Position numbers and translations under genes: made by a program. From the NCBI GenBank assembly GCA_009760855.2, contig WPIO01000201.1, positions 244,103 through 308,102 of the forward strand: DNA of 64,000 nt. The letters run 5' to 3'. Below, in pieces: positions 11,100 through 21,519 of this stretch. The notes under the pieces are model-generated. The model saw only the letters and a program-made list of their open reading frames with translations, was not told the DNA's origin and made no database searches. How positions within the stretch are numbered: position 1 is the first letter of the stretch; every line of letters starts with the position of its first letter. The DNA is from Cristatella mucedo. Its lineage: Eukaryota; Bryozoa; Phylactolaemata; Cristatellidae.

Positions 11100-12480
11100 C
11101 TTCCGCGAATCGGCCTATAGGGTGATTTAATTAAAACATCAAGTATTCGCCAACTATTGAAATGTGACTATCACCACACCAGCCGACAAGAAGAAACCAA
11201 ATAAGGATTGCATTTACAAAAGAGCGGACCTGCCTTAAGCAGCGGCAGGGTGCGCTGAGGCTAAAAGCAGGCGGAAACTCACTAGAAAATAACCGCTAGG
11301 CTTTTGCTGCAGTAAACACATTGATAATTTTGTAACACAGAGTCTAATTGCTGTTACTTAACTTAACAACCACATTGTCCTCTGACAAGTAGAAACATTG
11401 CTAGATGTAAACATCTGAAAGCCGAGCACCTCGAAACTGCAGTACGTGGTCGCAGCGATCAAAGAAGTTGAAACTAAATCCCCTTAGGATGGCATGTGAA
11501 GATTGCCTGTACAAAAGCACTGTGAGTCGCAACATGTGATCAGAGCCGACACTGCTGTTTTCTGTAAAACCAGAGCAAGGCACAGACAGATTCAGTCTAC
11601 GGCTTACCCGCTGAAGCAGGGCATAAATCTTAGAAAGAACAGGAGCGAAGCTTAAAAGTGAACAGCTCTACCGCACCAACCTCGTGTGGTAGGGTGACCC
11701 GGCGTTTGTACGCAGCGGAATTTGGACCAAACCCTTACGGTGAGATCCTTAATGCCCACATTTCAGGGTGGCCCTGAATTTGCTCTTTGGTTGGCAGTTG
11801 CGAATAATAATGAAACTACAAGCTTGCGGAATTTGGACCAAACCCTTACGGTGAGATCCTTAATGCCCACATTTCAGGGCGGCCCTGAATTTGCTCTTTG
11901 GTTGGCAGTTGCGAATAATAATGAAACTACAAGCTTGCGGAATTTGGACCAAACCCTTACGGTGAGATCCTTAATGCCCACATTTCAGGGCGGCCCTGAT
12001 TTGGCTTCTTAGTTGGCAGTTGCGAATAATAATGGAACTACAAGCTTGAAATAGTAGTACCCTAGTTATTAAATTGTATTCTAGCTGGCCATCTCACTCT
12101 AGTGGCTCAGCTGCCTGTGTCAATTTAAGAGCATCATAGTTAGCAAGCAAGCAAAGCAGATTACGTGGCAAGCATGGTGATGCGACTACGGTGGCCGGTA
12201 GGCCAGAAAGTTTGTGGGAAATCGAATGGGCTAAGGCTGGCCGTCACAGGGGGGCTTAAAGCAAAGACATTCTGGTATGAAGCAGCGGTTTGAATGAAGT
12301 AACTCAGCAGTAGGAGCTAGAAGCAACAGCAACTTAGTTGGCAACCGGTGCATTAATCTTGCTGGCACGGTGACTTGCAACTCTGTCGATCGCCTGACAC
12401 ATTTACAGCAAAGTCAGAGCAGACGGCCGTCAGAGAGACGTCGCACTTGTGGCGCTGAGTGTTCGTGAAGTTCGCTCGCT
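11100..12480 (+). repeat. Composite repeat, copy 1, proximal block
   Basis: Parts of this block align by eye with 15.83-16.68 kb in the same order. Both have TCTGACAAGTA or CCGACAAGTA at the start, a middle with CACAGACAG, then CATTTGGACCAAA or AATTTGGACCAAA. Next come CTAGCTGGC, GTGGCTCA and a run of GCAAGCAAGC-like words. The word CTGACAAGTA also occurs at about 15262. The unit encodes nothing recognisable and I cannot assign a transposon class. It is interrupted by a private 111-bp tandem expansion at 11715-12047. Confidence 0.6.
11715..12047 (+). repeat. Three tandem copies of a 111-bp unit
   Basis: Units begin at 11715, 11826 and 11937, each with GCGGAATTTGGACCAAACCC. Units 1 and 2 differ at one base (GGTGG versus GGCGG near the middle). 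Unit 3 diverges over about 20 bases in its second half. Because 111 is divisible by three, a plus-strand frame stays open through the array (11722-12012) as a 37-residue repeat starting LDQTLTVRSLMPTFQGGP. A single diverged unit is present at about 16150-16260, so the triplication is specific to this copy and recent. Confidence 0.95.
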
Positions 12481-13489
12481 TTGTCCTAACTCTATGTGCT
12501 CTGTGCACGATCATGCCAAATTACGCGGATCCTTACGCCAGCTATGAAACTTAGAGCGTCACCTGAGAGCAAGCCGTCGATCCTCTGCCAAACTTCTGTG
12601 AATCAGACTTACTGCTAGCGATAGCAGCTTAGGTATGCCTACTTAGACTTGGAACAGCCTGCAACAGTGGCATTACCGGCTGCCCTCCACCGGATCTCTC
12701 TGAAAGAAAAGGTAAGTCTGCTTTGTATGACAAGCGGCGTAGCAGGTGCTCAAATTCGGTCTTCGAAACACTATTCCTTCATGCTCACGAGTGCACTGAC
12801 CGTTCCAAGGGTGTTTCCAGTACTTTCAATCTGTACCAAAGTGAAGGGATTCTAAAGATTGACTTTGCAAAGAGTGCTTCAACTGAAGGTGTAATCGGGC
12901 AACCGACTTTATTGGGCCATGTACTGACCTGAACCCAAGCAGCTGCTGGAGCAGGCTGGTCTAAAAAAAATAAACCCACTGTCAGGTTGTTGGGCACGCC
13001 AGCTGCAACGTGCCGCCGCCGCACAAGCCATGCGGAAATCAAGTTTAGCATGGCATGCCGCGACACCTCAAGTTACCAATCGGCAGTGTCGTTGCAGTAA
13101 TGGGTTGCTAGTGCCACTACAAGAGCTTGAGCAATGCTGCCGGCGTGACCCTCGATTCAATGTTTCTTGCCAACTAATCGACAAGGCTAGCAAACTAAAG
13201 AAAGCCCTTTGAACGAGCGATCCAGTCAGTGCTGTCAATAAACGCTCTTGCAACGAAAGTAAATAATGACAGTCTAGATGAGCAGCCCACACGCTCGCAG
13301 TACGCCTGAGAGCCCAGATCTGCTGCCCGACTGCGGCCACCATGCAGTGGCCATGTCTAGGGCTAAAAGCTGTTCCGGTGCAGCAGCTGCAAACCATTGG
13401 AAGACGGACGACGCTGCTCTCGGGTCACATTATTGGCAGAACAACAGCCGGAGCAAGCAAGTCTGCGGGAGCAAAAGGCAGTAAGCATT
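12481..13489. other. No recognised gene
   Basis: Short frames on both strands (12649-13484) have no recognised motif. The stretch sits between the proximal block and the degenerate array of the composite repeat and may be part of it. I could not align it with the second copy. Confidence 0.35.
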
Positions 13490-13930
13490 AAAAGAGCTGG
13501 TGCAAACAAGGGGAACCCCACCACATCATGGGGTAAGCTTGGCAGCTAGGGGAGCATGCGACATGCAGAAGGAGCACGTGACAGTAATGGAGAGCAAGTT
13601 AAAGCAGGGGGAGCACTGGAAAGCCAGGACGACAACTTAGCAGCAAGATGGAACAGGTTGAATTAACCGGTTGCATGCTGTAGCAAGGGGGAGAACGCGG
13701 CAGAGGAGAAGCACGTGACAGCAAAGGGGTGCACGAAGCAGCAAAGGGAAGAATGCGCCAGCTAGGGCAGAACTCGGAGAGCACGAGGAGAGCACGCTCC
13801 AACCAAGGGAGCGTGCTGAAACACAGGGGAGCAGGCGGCAGAAAGGGAGTGCATGTGACAGCAAGGAGAGCGCACCGTAGCAATGGGAACCATGTGGCTG
13901 CACTGGAGACCACTCGGCAGCAACTCCTTG
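13490..13930 (+). repeat. Degenerate minisatellite array, copy 1
   Basis: About fifteen imperfect units of roughly 24-35 bp share the core CACGTGACAGCAAAGGGAG, for example near 13572, 13710 and 13852. Units are heavily mutated. The minus-strand frames with Cys/Leu-rich sequence at 13599-13989 are products of the array. A related array with a CACGCGACAGCAAGG core is at 16740-17060. Confidence 0.75.
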
Positions 13931-14640
13931 CCCTTGCCACGGTGTGCTACTCTTTGCAGACTCGCCTGCAAGCACACTCTCCTGTTCACAAATTGTTCCT
14001 ACTGGGCTTTCTATGTCGACAAGCTTCCGATCTCTGGAACAGCCTATCAGACGGCATCGGAGCGAATCATGTCTGCAACAGATAAGTGAGTGTGGTCGTT
14101 ATTGGCGATCAAGTCAGGCTAAGTACTTTCATGAGGGAGCATGGCCTCTACCTTTGTAAGAGGAAGGCTATCGAAAAGGCCACATTCCTGAATAATTAGC
14201 ACCCAGTCTCCTGTTCATGAAGTTCAGTATGCTGAGCCCAGCGTCACCGGGTAATATGCACCTGCTAGTGCAGCTTTACGAGATTATGAGTGTTCGCCAC
14301 AGATGCATCATCAGCACGCTTTGCTCTTGCTGTGTGAGAACCGTGTACAGCGAATACTATTGATTCATCAGTGTTCAATTATGCCTCGTTCTCACCCGTC
14401 GGACCGTCAAGCAGCTGCCGACTTGAGAGTCGTGAAGACACCAAGAGCATACTCCAGTTAAATAAGACCAGCAGAAACAACTATATTATTGAAGGTGACA
14501 TGTGGTTCAGCGTACCCTAAGTGACTAACCAAAGCAGGCCAAAAATAACTACTTTCACATGCTGCTAAGTCCATTGGTTAAATTGCAGATGCTTCAATTA
14601 ATATTATGATTCCTACATTACATCGACGAATCATGAGTTT
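13931..14640 (+). repeat. Composite repeat, copy 1, distal block
   Basis: This block follows the array. It aligns in order with 17.23-17.77 kb: ATGCTGAGCCCAGCGTCACC, TGCACC plus CTGSTGCA, GTGAGAACCRTGTACA, TTCTCACCCG, CAGCAGCTRCCGAC, AAAGCAGGCCAAAAAT and GATGCTTCAATT. The divergence is large, so this is an old duplication or an old repeat family. Confidence 0.7.
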
Positions 14641-15829
14641 TCAGTTACCAGATTAATTTTGGTGGTTTATGGTGGCCGATCAAAAGAAGCCATTCGTGTT
14701 CCCTTGTTATGCATTATAGATAAATCGCAAGAGGCTCAATACACATGTGACGAACGTGAAAGACACAAGACCTAATGAAATCTACCAGAGTGCTCGGTGT
14801 GATGTTATATACAAACGAAATTTATATAAACATATGTATATGTTTGCGTAAAGGCACTGTAATAAAACTCATTTATCTAATTTTATCACGTTAACTGAAC
14901 CATTTTTTAATTCTGAAAGGGCTATTTTTAGTTTACTTTTGTATCAACATAGGTGTATTTGGGATTATTCTATTGTCAATGCATATGAAAAGAATAACCG
15001 TGGAGCACTTCGTCAATAGGTGTGACATAGCAAGCCATGGTATAGAAAGTATCTTGAAAATAATATCGATGACTTGAATAGCATATTCATCTTTTCGGGC
15101 TCTTTGGTTGAAAGCCAGTCAAACACGGCTCGCCGGATCTGCATCTTTCAATTATGTCGAGTTGGCTCACAGGTCACATCGCCGGGTGAGACGAGACATG
15201 ATCAGGCTCATGGCTGATTGTGTCAGTATAAAGCGCTAGAACTCGGAATAACTATTACATCTGACAAGTAAAAAAAATGAGAGGCGAAAACGTGCCCCCG
15301 AGTTGAGCCGGTTGCAACATCAGCACGGGCAGCAGCGAGTAGAAAAGTCACTGCAGCTCACCAGAAGATCGCTCGGTGCCGCAGGTCAAAAGCGTAATGA
15401 ATTTCCAGGCATTTTAAATATTTTTTTATTCGCAGAACTTGGCAAGGATCGCATACTCCAGCAAGTAGAAACTGGAAATGTTTAGTTAAGTATGCAGAAA
15501 TAGCCGCAGGAGACAACAAGTGAAGGAACACAGGATGGCAGTTTACCTGGAAAACTCACCCACCCCTGGTGCTTTATGTAAAAAACATTTCGGAACAAAG
15601 TTTTCTCCGAAGTTTAGAAATTCGGCAAGGGTCACGTGGCTGAAAAGAATAAATCAAATCAATATTAAATTTACATGGGAGCCAGGCGGTCCATCGCAGC
15701 GTCAACCTGGAGTGGGGTACTGTGCAAGTGGAAACTCACCACAAAAGACTGGCAATCGATGGTGCTTTGTATCATATATTGATGATTTTTGACGACACGA
15801 TGACTCTTCTTTAAGTTACATAAGTTGCT
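14641..15829. other. Spacer between composite repeats
   Basis: This is AT-rich sequence to about 15.1 kb. A 90-codon frame at 15520-15792 starts with GTG, not ATG. It contains two diverged copies of GGAAACTCACC...GGTGCTTTRT, so it is more likely repeat sequence than a gene. Confidence 0.4.
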
Positions 15830-16680
15830 CAAGAGCTCGTTGTCCGACAAGTATAAACTTTGCTAGGCGTAAAAGTGCACAGGAACCAAGCGAATGGCAC
15901 CAACCGCAAGCGGCCGCAGTGGGCAAACAATTAGGTGGTAGTTCATCTTAGGACTGTCTGTGAAAACCGCCGGTGCTGTTAAGCAATGAGGGCGATAGTA
16001 GGTCATTTGTAAAAATCAGGGCAGGACTAGCACAGACAGGTTACGAGCCATCGCTGCCCTAGCTCCTAGATTCGGACAGCCAGTTCCGAGGCTTAAAAAC
16101 TGAGAAGAACTAGCTCACTTAACTCACGCGTGAGGTTGTCCCGGTTTCTGTATAGAGCAGCATTTGGACCAAAGCACTACGATGGAAACTTAGATGCAGC
16201 ATCTCCCGGAGCACCCCGATGCCGACGGTTGAATGGCTGGCAGGCAGCACGTTGTTGATGCTGCGAGCTTGAAATACGATTACGGTTAACGGTAAATTTT
16301 ACTACAGCTAGCTTTTTTCTCCCTGCTGTGGCTCAGAGGCCTTTGCTTTTGCAGGTGCATCATCGTTCGTAAGCATTCAAAGCAAACTGGGCAGGCAAGC
16401 TGCAGCGACTATGAATGAATGAAGGCCAGAAGCTCGTCGATTGGCAGCTATAGGGCTGGCACTACGAGCGTGAAGTAAGAGCAGGCTACAGTGTAAATAT
16501 TAACCTAGCTGGCGTCTATCTCACACTTATGGCTCACCTACCTCAGCCAGTATTTCAGATGCCTCATCGTGTGCGAGCATTTAAACCAGACTGAGCACGC
16601 AGGCTGCAGCGACCCCGGTGGCAGTGAAGCCTGAGTGAAATTAAGGCAATCATGCCAAGGCAGGCAAGTCGAGCCAGCTA
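15830..16680 (+). repeat. Composite repeat, copy 2, proximal block (with internal duplication)
   Basis: This block matches 11.36-12.2 kb in order. The segment CTAGCTNGC...GTGGCTCA...GCATCATCG...AAGCA occurs twice here, at about 16310-16420 and 16500-16610, so this copy has its own internal duplication. It has a single TTGGACCAAA unit in place of the triplication of copy 1. Confidence 0.6.
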
Positions 16681-16739
16681 AAAGTAAAAGGCCGTGGCGG
16701 TTCAACAGATGCCTTAATTAAGCGATTGTGAGCTAGACC

Positions 16740-17060
16740 AACTGTATATCGAAACATACCACGCGGCAGCAAGGAATTCTTCACAGTACCAGAAAATGCC
16801 ACGCAACAGCAAGTGAAAAGTACACAACAGCAAAGCATACCATGCGACAGCAAAGGATACTACACGACACCGAGGGACAGTAATCGGCAGCAGGCAGACC
16901 GTGCTGGAGCAAGGAGTATCACACGACAGCGAGGGAGACCGTGCTATAGTAATAGTGACCTCGCGACAACAAAAGAGATCACCAGACAGCAATGGACACT
17001 ACAAAACAGCCAGGCGTAGCAGTAAGGGATACCACGCAGCAGCAAGGGTTTTGAAGGACG
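16740..17060 (+). repeat. Degenerate minisatellite array, copy 2
   Basis: About twelve imperfect units of roughly 24-30 bp share the core ACCACGCGACAGCAAGG, for example near 16760, 16799, 16848, 16920, 16962 and 17030. The array is positioned like the one at 13.49-13.93 kb, between the proximal and distal blocks. Confidence 0.75.
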
Positions 17061-17229
17061 AGAAGAAAAGGCACGCAAGTCCGGAAAACCGAGATGAGGC
17101 TACCAGTACTCCAAAACGATTCAGAAAGCTAGCACCCCTTTGATGTTGCAGGTTACTGCAGTACACACCAGGCAGCTCAAGTTTCGGAGAATCTCGTGCA
17201 GCCCACGTGCGAGAGAGGCGAGCAGCAGG

Positions 17230-17770
17230 TGAAACTTTTCATGATAACACGTGTTGATAGCTCGTGTTATCCCTGAAAGTTTCATATGCTGAGCCTAGCG
17301 TCACCATATTGCATGCACCCGCTGGTGCACCAATTGCAGAGCTTTTCGAAGATGCTGCATACTCGGACAATTTCACAGATCCATAATCAATTGGGCATTT
17401 CGCATAATCAATCCGGCAATTTCATAATCGGCAATTTCGCAGATGCTGCATAATCAGCGAGCAGCTTTCTCTTGCAGCGTGAGAACCATGTACACCGAAG
17501 ACTATCGACTCGCCAGTACTCAATGTTGCATGGTTCTCACCCGACAAGGTTCCAGCAGCTACCGACCTTACAGTATCACGAGAGACAATACCCGACTCGA
17601 CGTAATCAGGAATGGCGGAGACTAAGTTAATGTTGACGGCAAACAGCTAGGCATACCTTTGGTGAGTTATTAAAGCAGGCCAAAAATTGAAACTGACGCA
17701 GACAGCCAAGTCCAGGGATTGACGTGTGGATGTTTCAATTCATAATGCAATTCCTGCAGCACATCTCCTT
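17230..17770 (+). repeat. Composite repeat, copy 2, distal block
   Basis: This block aligns with 14.21-14.64 kb through several shared words, listed under copy 1. It contains an extra short tandem at about 17345-17445, where AATTTCGCAGATGCTGCATA-like and CATAATCRR-like words repeat three to four times. It ends near ATGTTTCAATTCATAATGCA. Confidence 0.7.
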
Positions 17771-18331
17771 GCCATGTGCCCTTAGTGATAAGATTAGTTC
17801 AGGTGTGCAGCTGTTTGGAAGTTTGAGTTCACGACTTGGCATACCTTCAAGACAAAAGAACAGTCAGTTAGGGAACTCATAATCGTTACGTTAGATCACG
17901 GCCAGCATTCTTGCACGTCTAGGTAAGCAATTCCGGCGATGCTGAGCATACCCCCCCATTGTATCCAGGCAATTTCATCCTTGGGCAATGCCTGGTAGCA
18001 GACGGGATGTAATAATCACAGCTGGCAGCCAAGCCCAGTTTGAGATCCACAGCCTGCAGTTTCTTATTAGATCCATACCTCTTCATTGGAGGAGCACATA
18101 CTTTCCATTCTCGAACTATTCTTTAGTGATTATACGCACCCATTTGCAAGCTACGCTTTCCTGCAGGTCACCTACTGGATATGCACGTGGGGAGCGGGAA
18201 CCACAAAAAGTGAGACCTTTGAATTAATTACGTCGGTGCTCTAAAGATGACTGCTACCACGGCTTGGAATGCTAATTTAGGCTTCATTGAATAGCCTCCG
18301 TTGAGCCATTACATTTTGGCGACTTACCTAG
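17771..18331. other. No recognised gene
   Basis: Only short frames are present, the longest being 79 codons at 17988-18227. None has motif support. Confidence 0.35.
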
Positions 18332-18339
18332 ACGCAAGG

Positions 18340-18525
18340 CGGTGGTTCTCAATCTTTCTAATGCTGCGACCCTTTCATACAGTTCATCATGTTGTGGCAA
18401 CCCCAGCCATAAAATTATTGCGTGCGAAATGTGGAAATGCGTGTTCACCGATGCGCTTAGGCGATCCTTGTGAAAGGGTTGTTCGAACCCCAATAGGGTC
18501 CCGACCAACAGGTTGAGAGCCACTG
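18340..18525 (+). mobile_element. SPIN-like hAT MITE (non-autonomous DNA transposon), 186 bp
   Basis: The left end reads CGGTGGTTCTCAATCT and the right end, reverse-complemented, reads CAGTGGCTCTCAACCT, matching at 13 of 16 positions. The flanks ACGCAAGG (18332-18339) and TCGTAAGG (18526-18533) agree at 6 of 8 positions, as expected for a decayed 8-bp hAT target duplication. Inside, the left arm has AATGCTGCGACCCTTTCATA and CATGTTGTGG...CCATAAAATTATT. The right arm, reversed, has GTCGGGACCC, GGGGTTCGAACAACCCTTTC and CGCCTAAG. From memory these are the diagnostic arms of the SPIN (Space Invaders) hAT family. There is no coding capacity, so an autonomous hAT transposase would be needed elsewhere. 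Confidence 0.88.
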
Positions 18526-18710
18526 TCGTAAGGGTAGGCGAGCCAAAGGAGCTGCTACCTTCATATGCGCCGATCAACACACTATGTTAAATATGAGACC
18601 AGAAAAGAAACAGGCCAGCGATCTCGCGAAGTGCTCTTTTAGTTTTACGATTGGCCAATTTGTGTGACGGTGCCTATGACCCACCACGTTATGGGCGCTA
18701 GCAGAACTCA

Positions 18711-19394
18711 TTGCTTCTAGCCTCGGTACGTTTCGCGGCTGAGCCACATGCATCACAATCGACGAGCACAGTATGTGGTGCGCGCAGATTTTTGAAATGG
18801 CCACCGGTCCGTACACCTCGGTGCCGCTACTTTCATTTGCTGTACTATGACTATGAAGCCGTTAGTAATGCCTCATTATCAAAATGGCGGCCGGTGCATT
18901 CAGGCTGCAATGTTAAGCTCATCGTATGGGACAGTAACGGCCAGGTTCTTTTGTGCAATTTTCATAAATCTCGCCGCCGTCACTCCCAGACGGCGTTAAA
19001 TGGCTGGCCGGCGGTCAGCGGCCGGCGGTCAGGACAATGGTCTCGTCGAGTCGAGGCCTCTCTTGCCGCGAAGCCAGGTAAGCCCCTCGAAAGGATTTTC
19101 ACAAAACTGCCACGACCATCGACGTTTGAACGCGACAGTCGCACCGGCGCCGTGCTGCATTCTAACGAAACGAAGCCAGAGCTGTGCGTACGTCGATCGC
19201 CGGGAGGCCTTGGGGGCGGCACCTCTCTGAAGCTCATCCGCTCACTCCGAAAACTGAAAAGCACAGCGCCACGCTGCGCGAGCCCGCCGAGAATGCTCGC
19301 AGTGCCGCCAAAAGCCAGAAGCTCACTTGACGATGCCGTCGTCCATCAAGTGCCGCCAAGCAGTAGTCGCGCTGCGGCGGTCCTTGAGCTCTGA
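18711..19394 (+). CDS. Long open frame in CpG-rich DNA, doubtful gene
   Basis: This is the longest frame in the window that is not low complexity (227 codons), but it opens with TTG and so is not a complete gene. The translation is rich in Arg, Ser, Pro and Ala, with no recognised domain. Competing frames of 94 and 76 codons overlap it on the minus and plus strands. High GC makes long stop-free runs common. It may include an exon of a gene starting in the CpG island, but I cannot show it. Confidence 0.15.
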   Translation: MLLASVRFAAEPHASQSTSTVCGARRFLKWPPVRTPRCRYFHLLYYDYEAVSNASLSKWRPVHSGCNVKLIVWDSNGQVLLCNFHKSRRRHSQTALNGWPAVSGRRSGQWSRRVEASLAAKPGKPLERIFTKLPRPSTFERDSRTGAVLHSNETKPELCVRRSPGGLGGGTSLKLIRSLRKLKSTAPRCASPPRMLAVPPKARSSLDDAVVHQVPPSSSRAAAVLEL

Positions 19395-20201
19395 GGAGTC
19401 ACTCCAGTTTCTCTTCGAAAGAGTGTCGATCGCCACCGGATAATCACGCACTCACATTATCGACGCCGTAGCCACGACACCCGGCTCCTTCCCAGTGAGT
19501 GATGCCGTTGACGCTCACAGCATGACGGTCGGCGAGCGTGGACTCTTAGCGTAGCCGACAGAATGGCGTCATAGACGCGTCGCCCGCTTTATTTAGTGCG
19601 TGTACGGCTCTCGACGACCAGTCAGAGAGAGCCTTAGCATGATCTGATCCACGGCGTCAGCAAATCACCGGCGTCGGCTCAGCTGGGGCTCTAGAAGCTT
19701 CGGGCACTGGCGAGGCTGGAAGGGGCGGGTCTGGATTTAGTCTCCACACCGAATTAAACTGAAGCTGGCTGCCACCAATGACACGCCGGCTGCGCCGCCC
19801 CAACGCCGTTGGACAAAAGCCGGAACGGCAGGGGTCAGTGTATGGCTAAGTGGAGCCACGACAACATCCGGCCGAGCGTCTGGAGACGTGTTCCTCGGGC
19901 AGACGCTCGGCTGATCCATCAAAAGTAGGCCCGCTAAGTAGCGGCTCCAGAAGGCGAGTGGCGGGCAGCTGAGCACAGAGTACCAATAATCGGTCGCGCT
20001 CGCAGCACGACTGCGTCGCCGAAATTAGGTCGAGCCGCATGCCGCCCGCGAGGTCGCATAAGGGGCGATGCCAGCGCAAAAGCTCTTCGCAGTGGCATTG
20101 GCTGCTCCTTCCGATCGCACGGCAACCTGCAAATGCGGAGCGGGCCAGTCGGACCGCCGGTAGCAGCCATGTCGCTGCCGGCAACCGCCGACAGTAAGCA
20201 T

Positions 20202-20232
20202 GTGACGCATGTGACGGGCGACGTCATATAAA
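20202..20232 (+). promoter_or_regulatory. Possible core promoter: TGACG repeats, GACGTCA and TATA-like box
   Basis: Two TGACG half sites (20203-20207 and 20212-20216) and a CRE-like GACGTCA (20220-20226) run into CATATAAA (20225-20232). A transcript starting about 30 bases downstream would reach an ATG in good context (GGCGATGG) at 20282. The combination sits inside the CpG-rich region. It is a motif match only. Confidence 0.3.
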
Positions 20233-20281
20233 CCACCTCCGAGAGGCTGGCCCGTTAGAAGAGCCTAGAAGGAGAAAGGCG

Positions 20282-20548
20282 ATGGAGAGAGAGACGCGGC
20301 ACGCTGTCGCTTGCCCGTCATCTGGCACCTACGAACACCCTCGTCGCCCGCAGCGAGCCAGCCGACGATCGCCTCGCGTGCCGCCTCGCTCTCGAGGTGC
20401 ACACACTCCGCTGTCTTTCCTTTCGGATGCCCGGATTCCCTCGCTTATACGCCGCCGGAAGCGTTTTCTGGCCTCGCGGGTGGTGGAGGGCGCCTGGCTG
20501 CTGCTGCGGCTCGCTGCGGGACGCCAAGCGATTGTAATGCGGATCTAG
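20282..20548 (+). CDS. Candidate first coding exon, 88-codon frame
   Basis: The ATG has purines at -3 and +4 and lies about 50 bases below the TATA-like box. The product begins MERETRHAVACPSSGTYEHP and is Arg/Ser/Pro-rich with no recognised domain. A possible donor CGAG|GTGCAC occurs at about 20397. Frames of 148 codons on the minus strand and 156 on the plus strand overlap it, so the real reading frame is uncertain. Confidence 0.18.
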   Translation: MERETRHAVACPSSGTYEHPRRPQRASRRSPRVPPRSRGAHTPLSFLSDARIPSLIRRRKRFLASRVVEGAWLLLRLAAGRQAIVMRI

Positions 20549-20820
20549 ACTTGCATTCTTCAAAAGCTGCAGGCACGGGTTCTCGGAGCCGCACGGCAGC
20601 AACCACGCGCGGCGCCTTCCGCGGCGGCCGCGACGCCCACTTGTCGTCGATCGGCGCGAGCGGCGTCTCTGCTGCAGAGAACCATGAAGCGACCGCCTCT
20701 GTCGAGCGGTGGACAGTTCATGCGGACGCGTCCGGTGGAACTTTGGCTTGCTGGCAGTGCTCAATGAAGCCGAGCGCGTGAATGCTCCTCGATCACGCAG
20801 ACCTGGGGATCAGTCCAGCT

Positions 20821-21519
20821 AACCTTTCAGCCGCTGCATTGGCGCAAACGTCGGTTCACACAGCCGGGCTGCCTGAGCTTTGGGGTACTCTATTCTAAGC
20901 AAGCCATCGGTCGGGTCGCCGGCAGTTTTACCAGGAGAGGCTAGGCCGTTTAGCGACTAGCTCCCTTATCCACAGAGGAGTCGTGTTTCGGCGTGCCTGG
21001 AAGCACTTAAAGTATAATTAGCAGCACAGCATATCGGCCATGTAATTGTCCTCGGAGAGGCTGAGCCGCCCTGCAGGCCGTCGGTCGCTCGCAGCCGTCG
21101 ATCACTTCTCAGCCTGACCGGCGATAATGTGTGCCTCAAATTACACCCAACTACACAGCAAACCGTTCGTCTCCGTTAGCTGGGGCTCCTCGGCGGCGGC
21201 GACTCAGGTGTGCCAGATACAATGGGCTTACGGTGTGCCAGATGCGGTGGCACATTAGATAGCCTGGTCATTCTTAGAGCGACGCTTGGTCAACGACGAA
21301 CGGACCTTTCCCGGGGTCAACCAAAACGTGGGGCCAGTGTACGATTCGATACGATACGAATGTTGGCTATTCCTTTCCGTGGCTCTTTCTTGAAGGAATA
21401 AACGGGTGCAGTATGAACATTTGGTCATGAGCACGAGTATTTTTGTCATTATAAACCGTGTATGACGATATTTCCTGGTGTCTAACTAAAGAGTGACTAT
21501 TCCAAAAATAATATAATAA
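20821..21519. other. No recognised gene
   Basis: Overlapping short frames at 21210-21401 (+) and 21255-21449 (-) have no motif. CpG density falls across this stretch. Confidence 0.35.

Larger units (their letters stand above)
18880..20820. other. CpG island-like region
   Basis: CpG dinucleotides are dense across about 1.9 kb, in contrast to the AT-rich, CpG-poor flanks. A short direct duplication GGCCGGCGGTCAG occurs twice at about 19007-19033. Stop-free frames are present on both strands. In metazoan genomes such regions are often promoters of widely expressed genes, but a GC-rich repeat is also possible. Confidence 0.6.

Noticed and set aside
13599-13989. Cys/Leu-rich minus-strand frames of about 112 codons
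   Set aside because: They translate the degenerate minisatellite array in three frames.
20311-20781. 156-codon plus-strand and 148-codon minus-strand frames
   Set aside because: They overlap on opposite strands in GC-rich DNA where stop-free runs are expected by chance. No motif.
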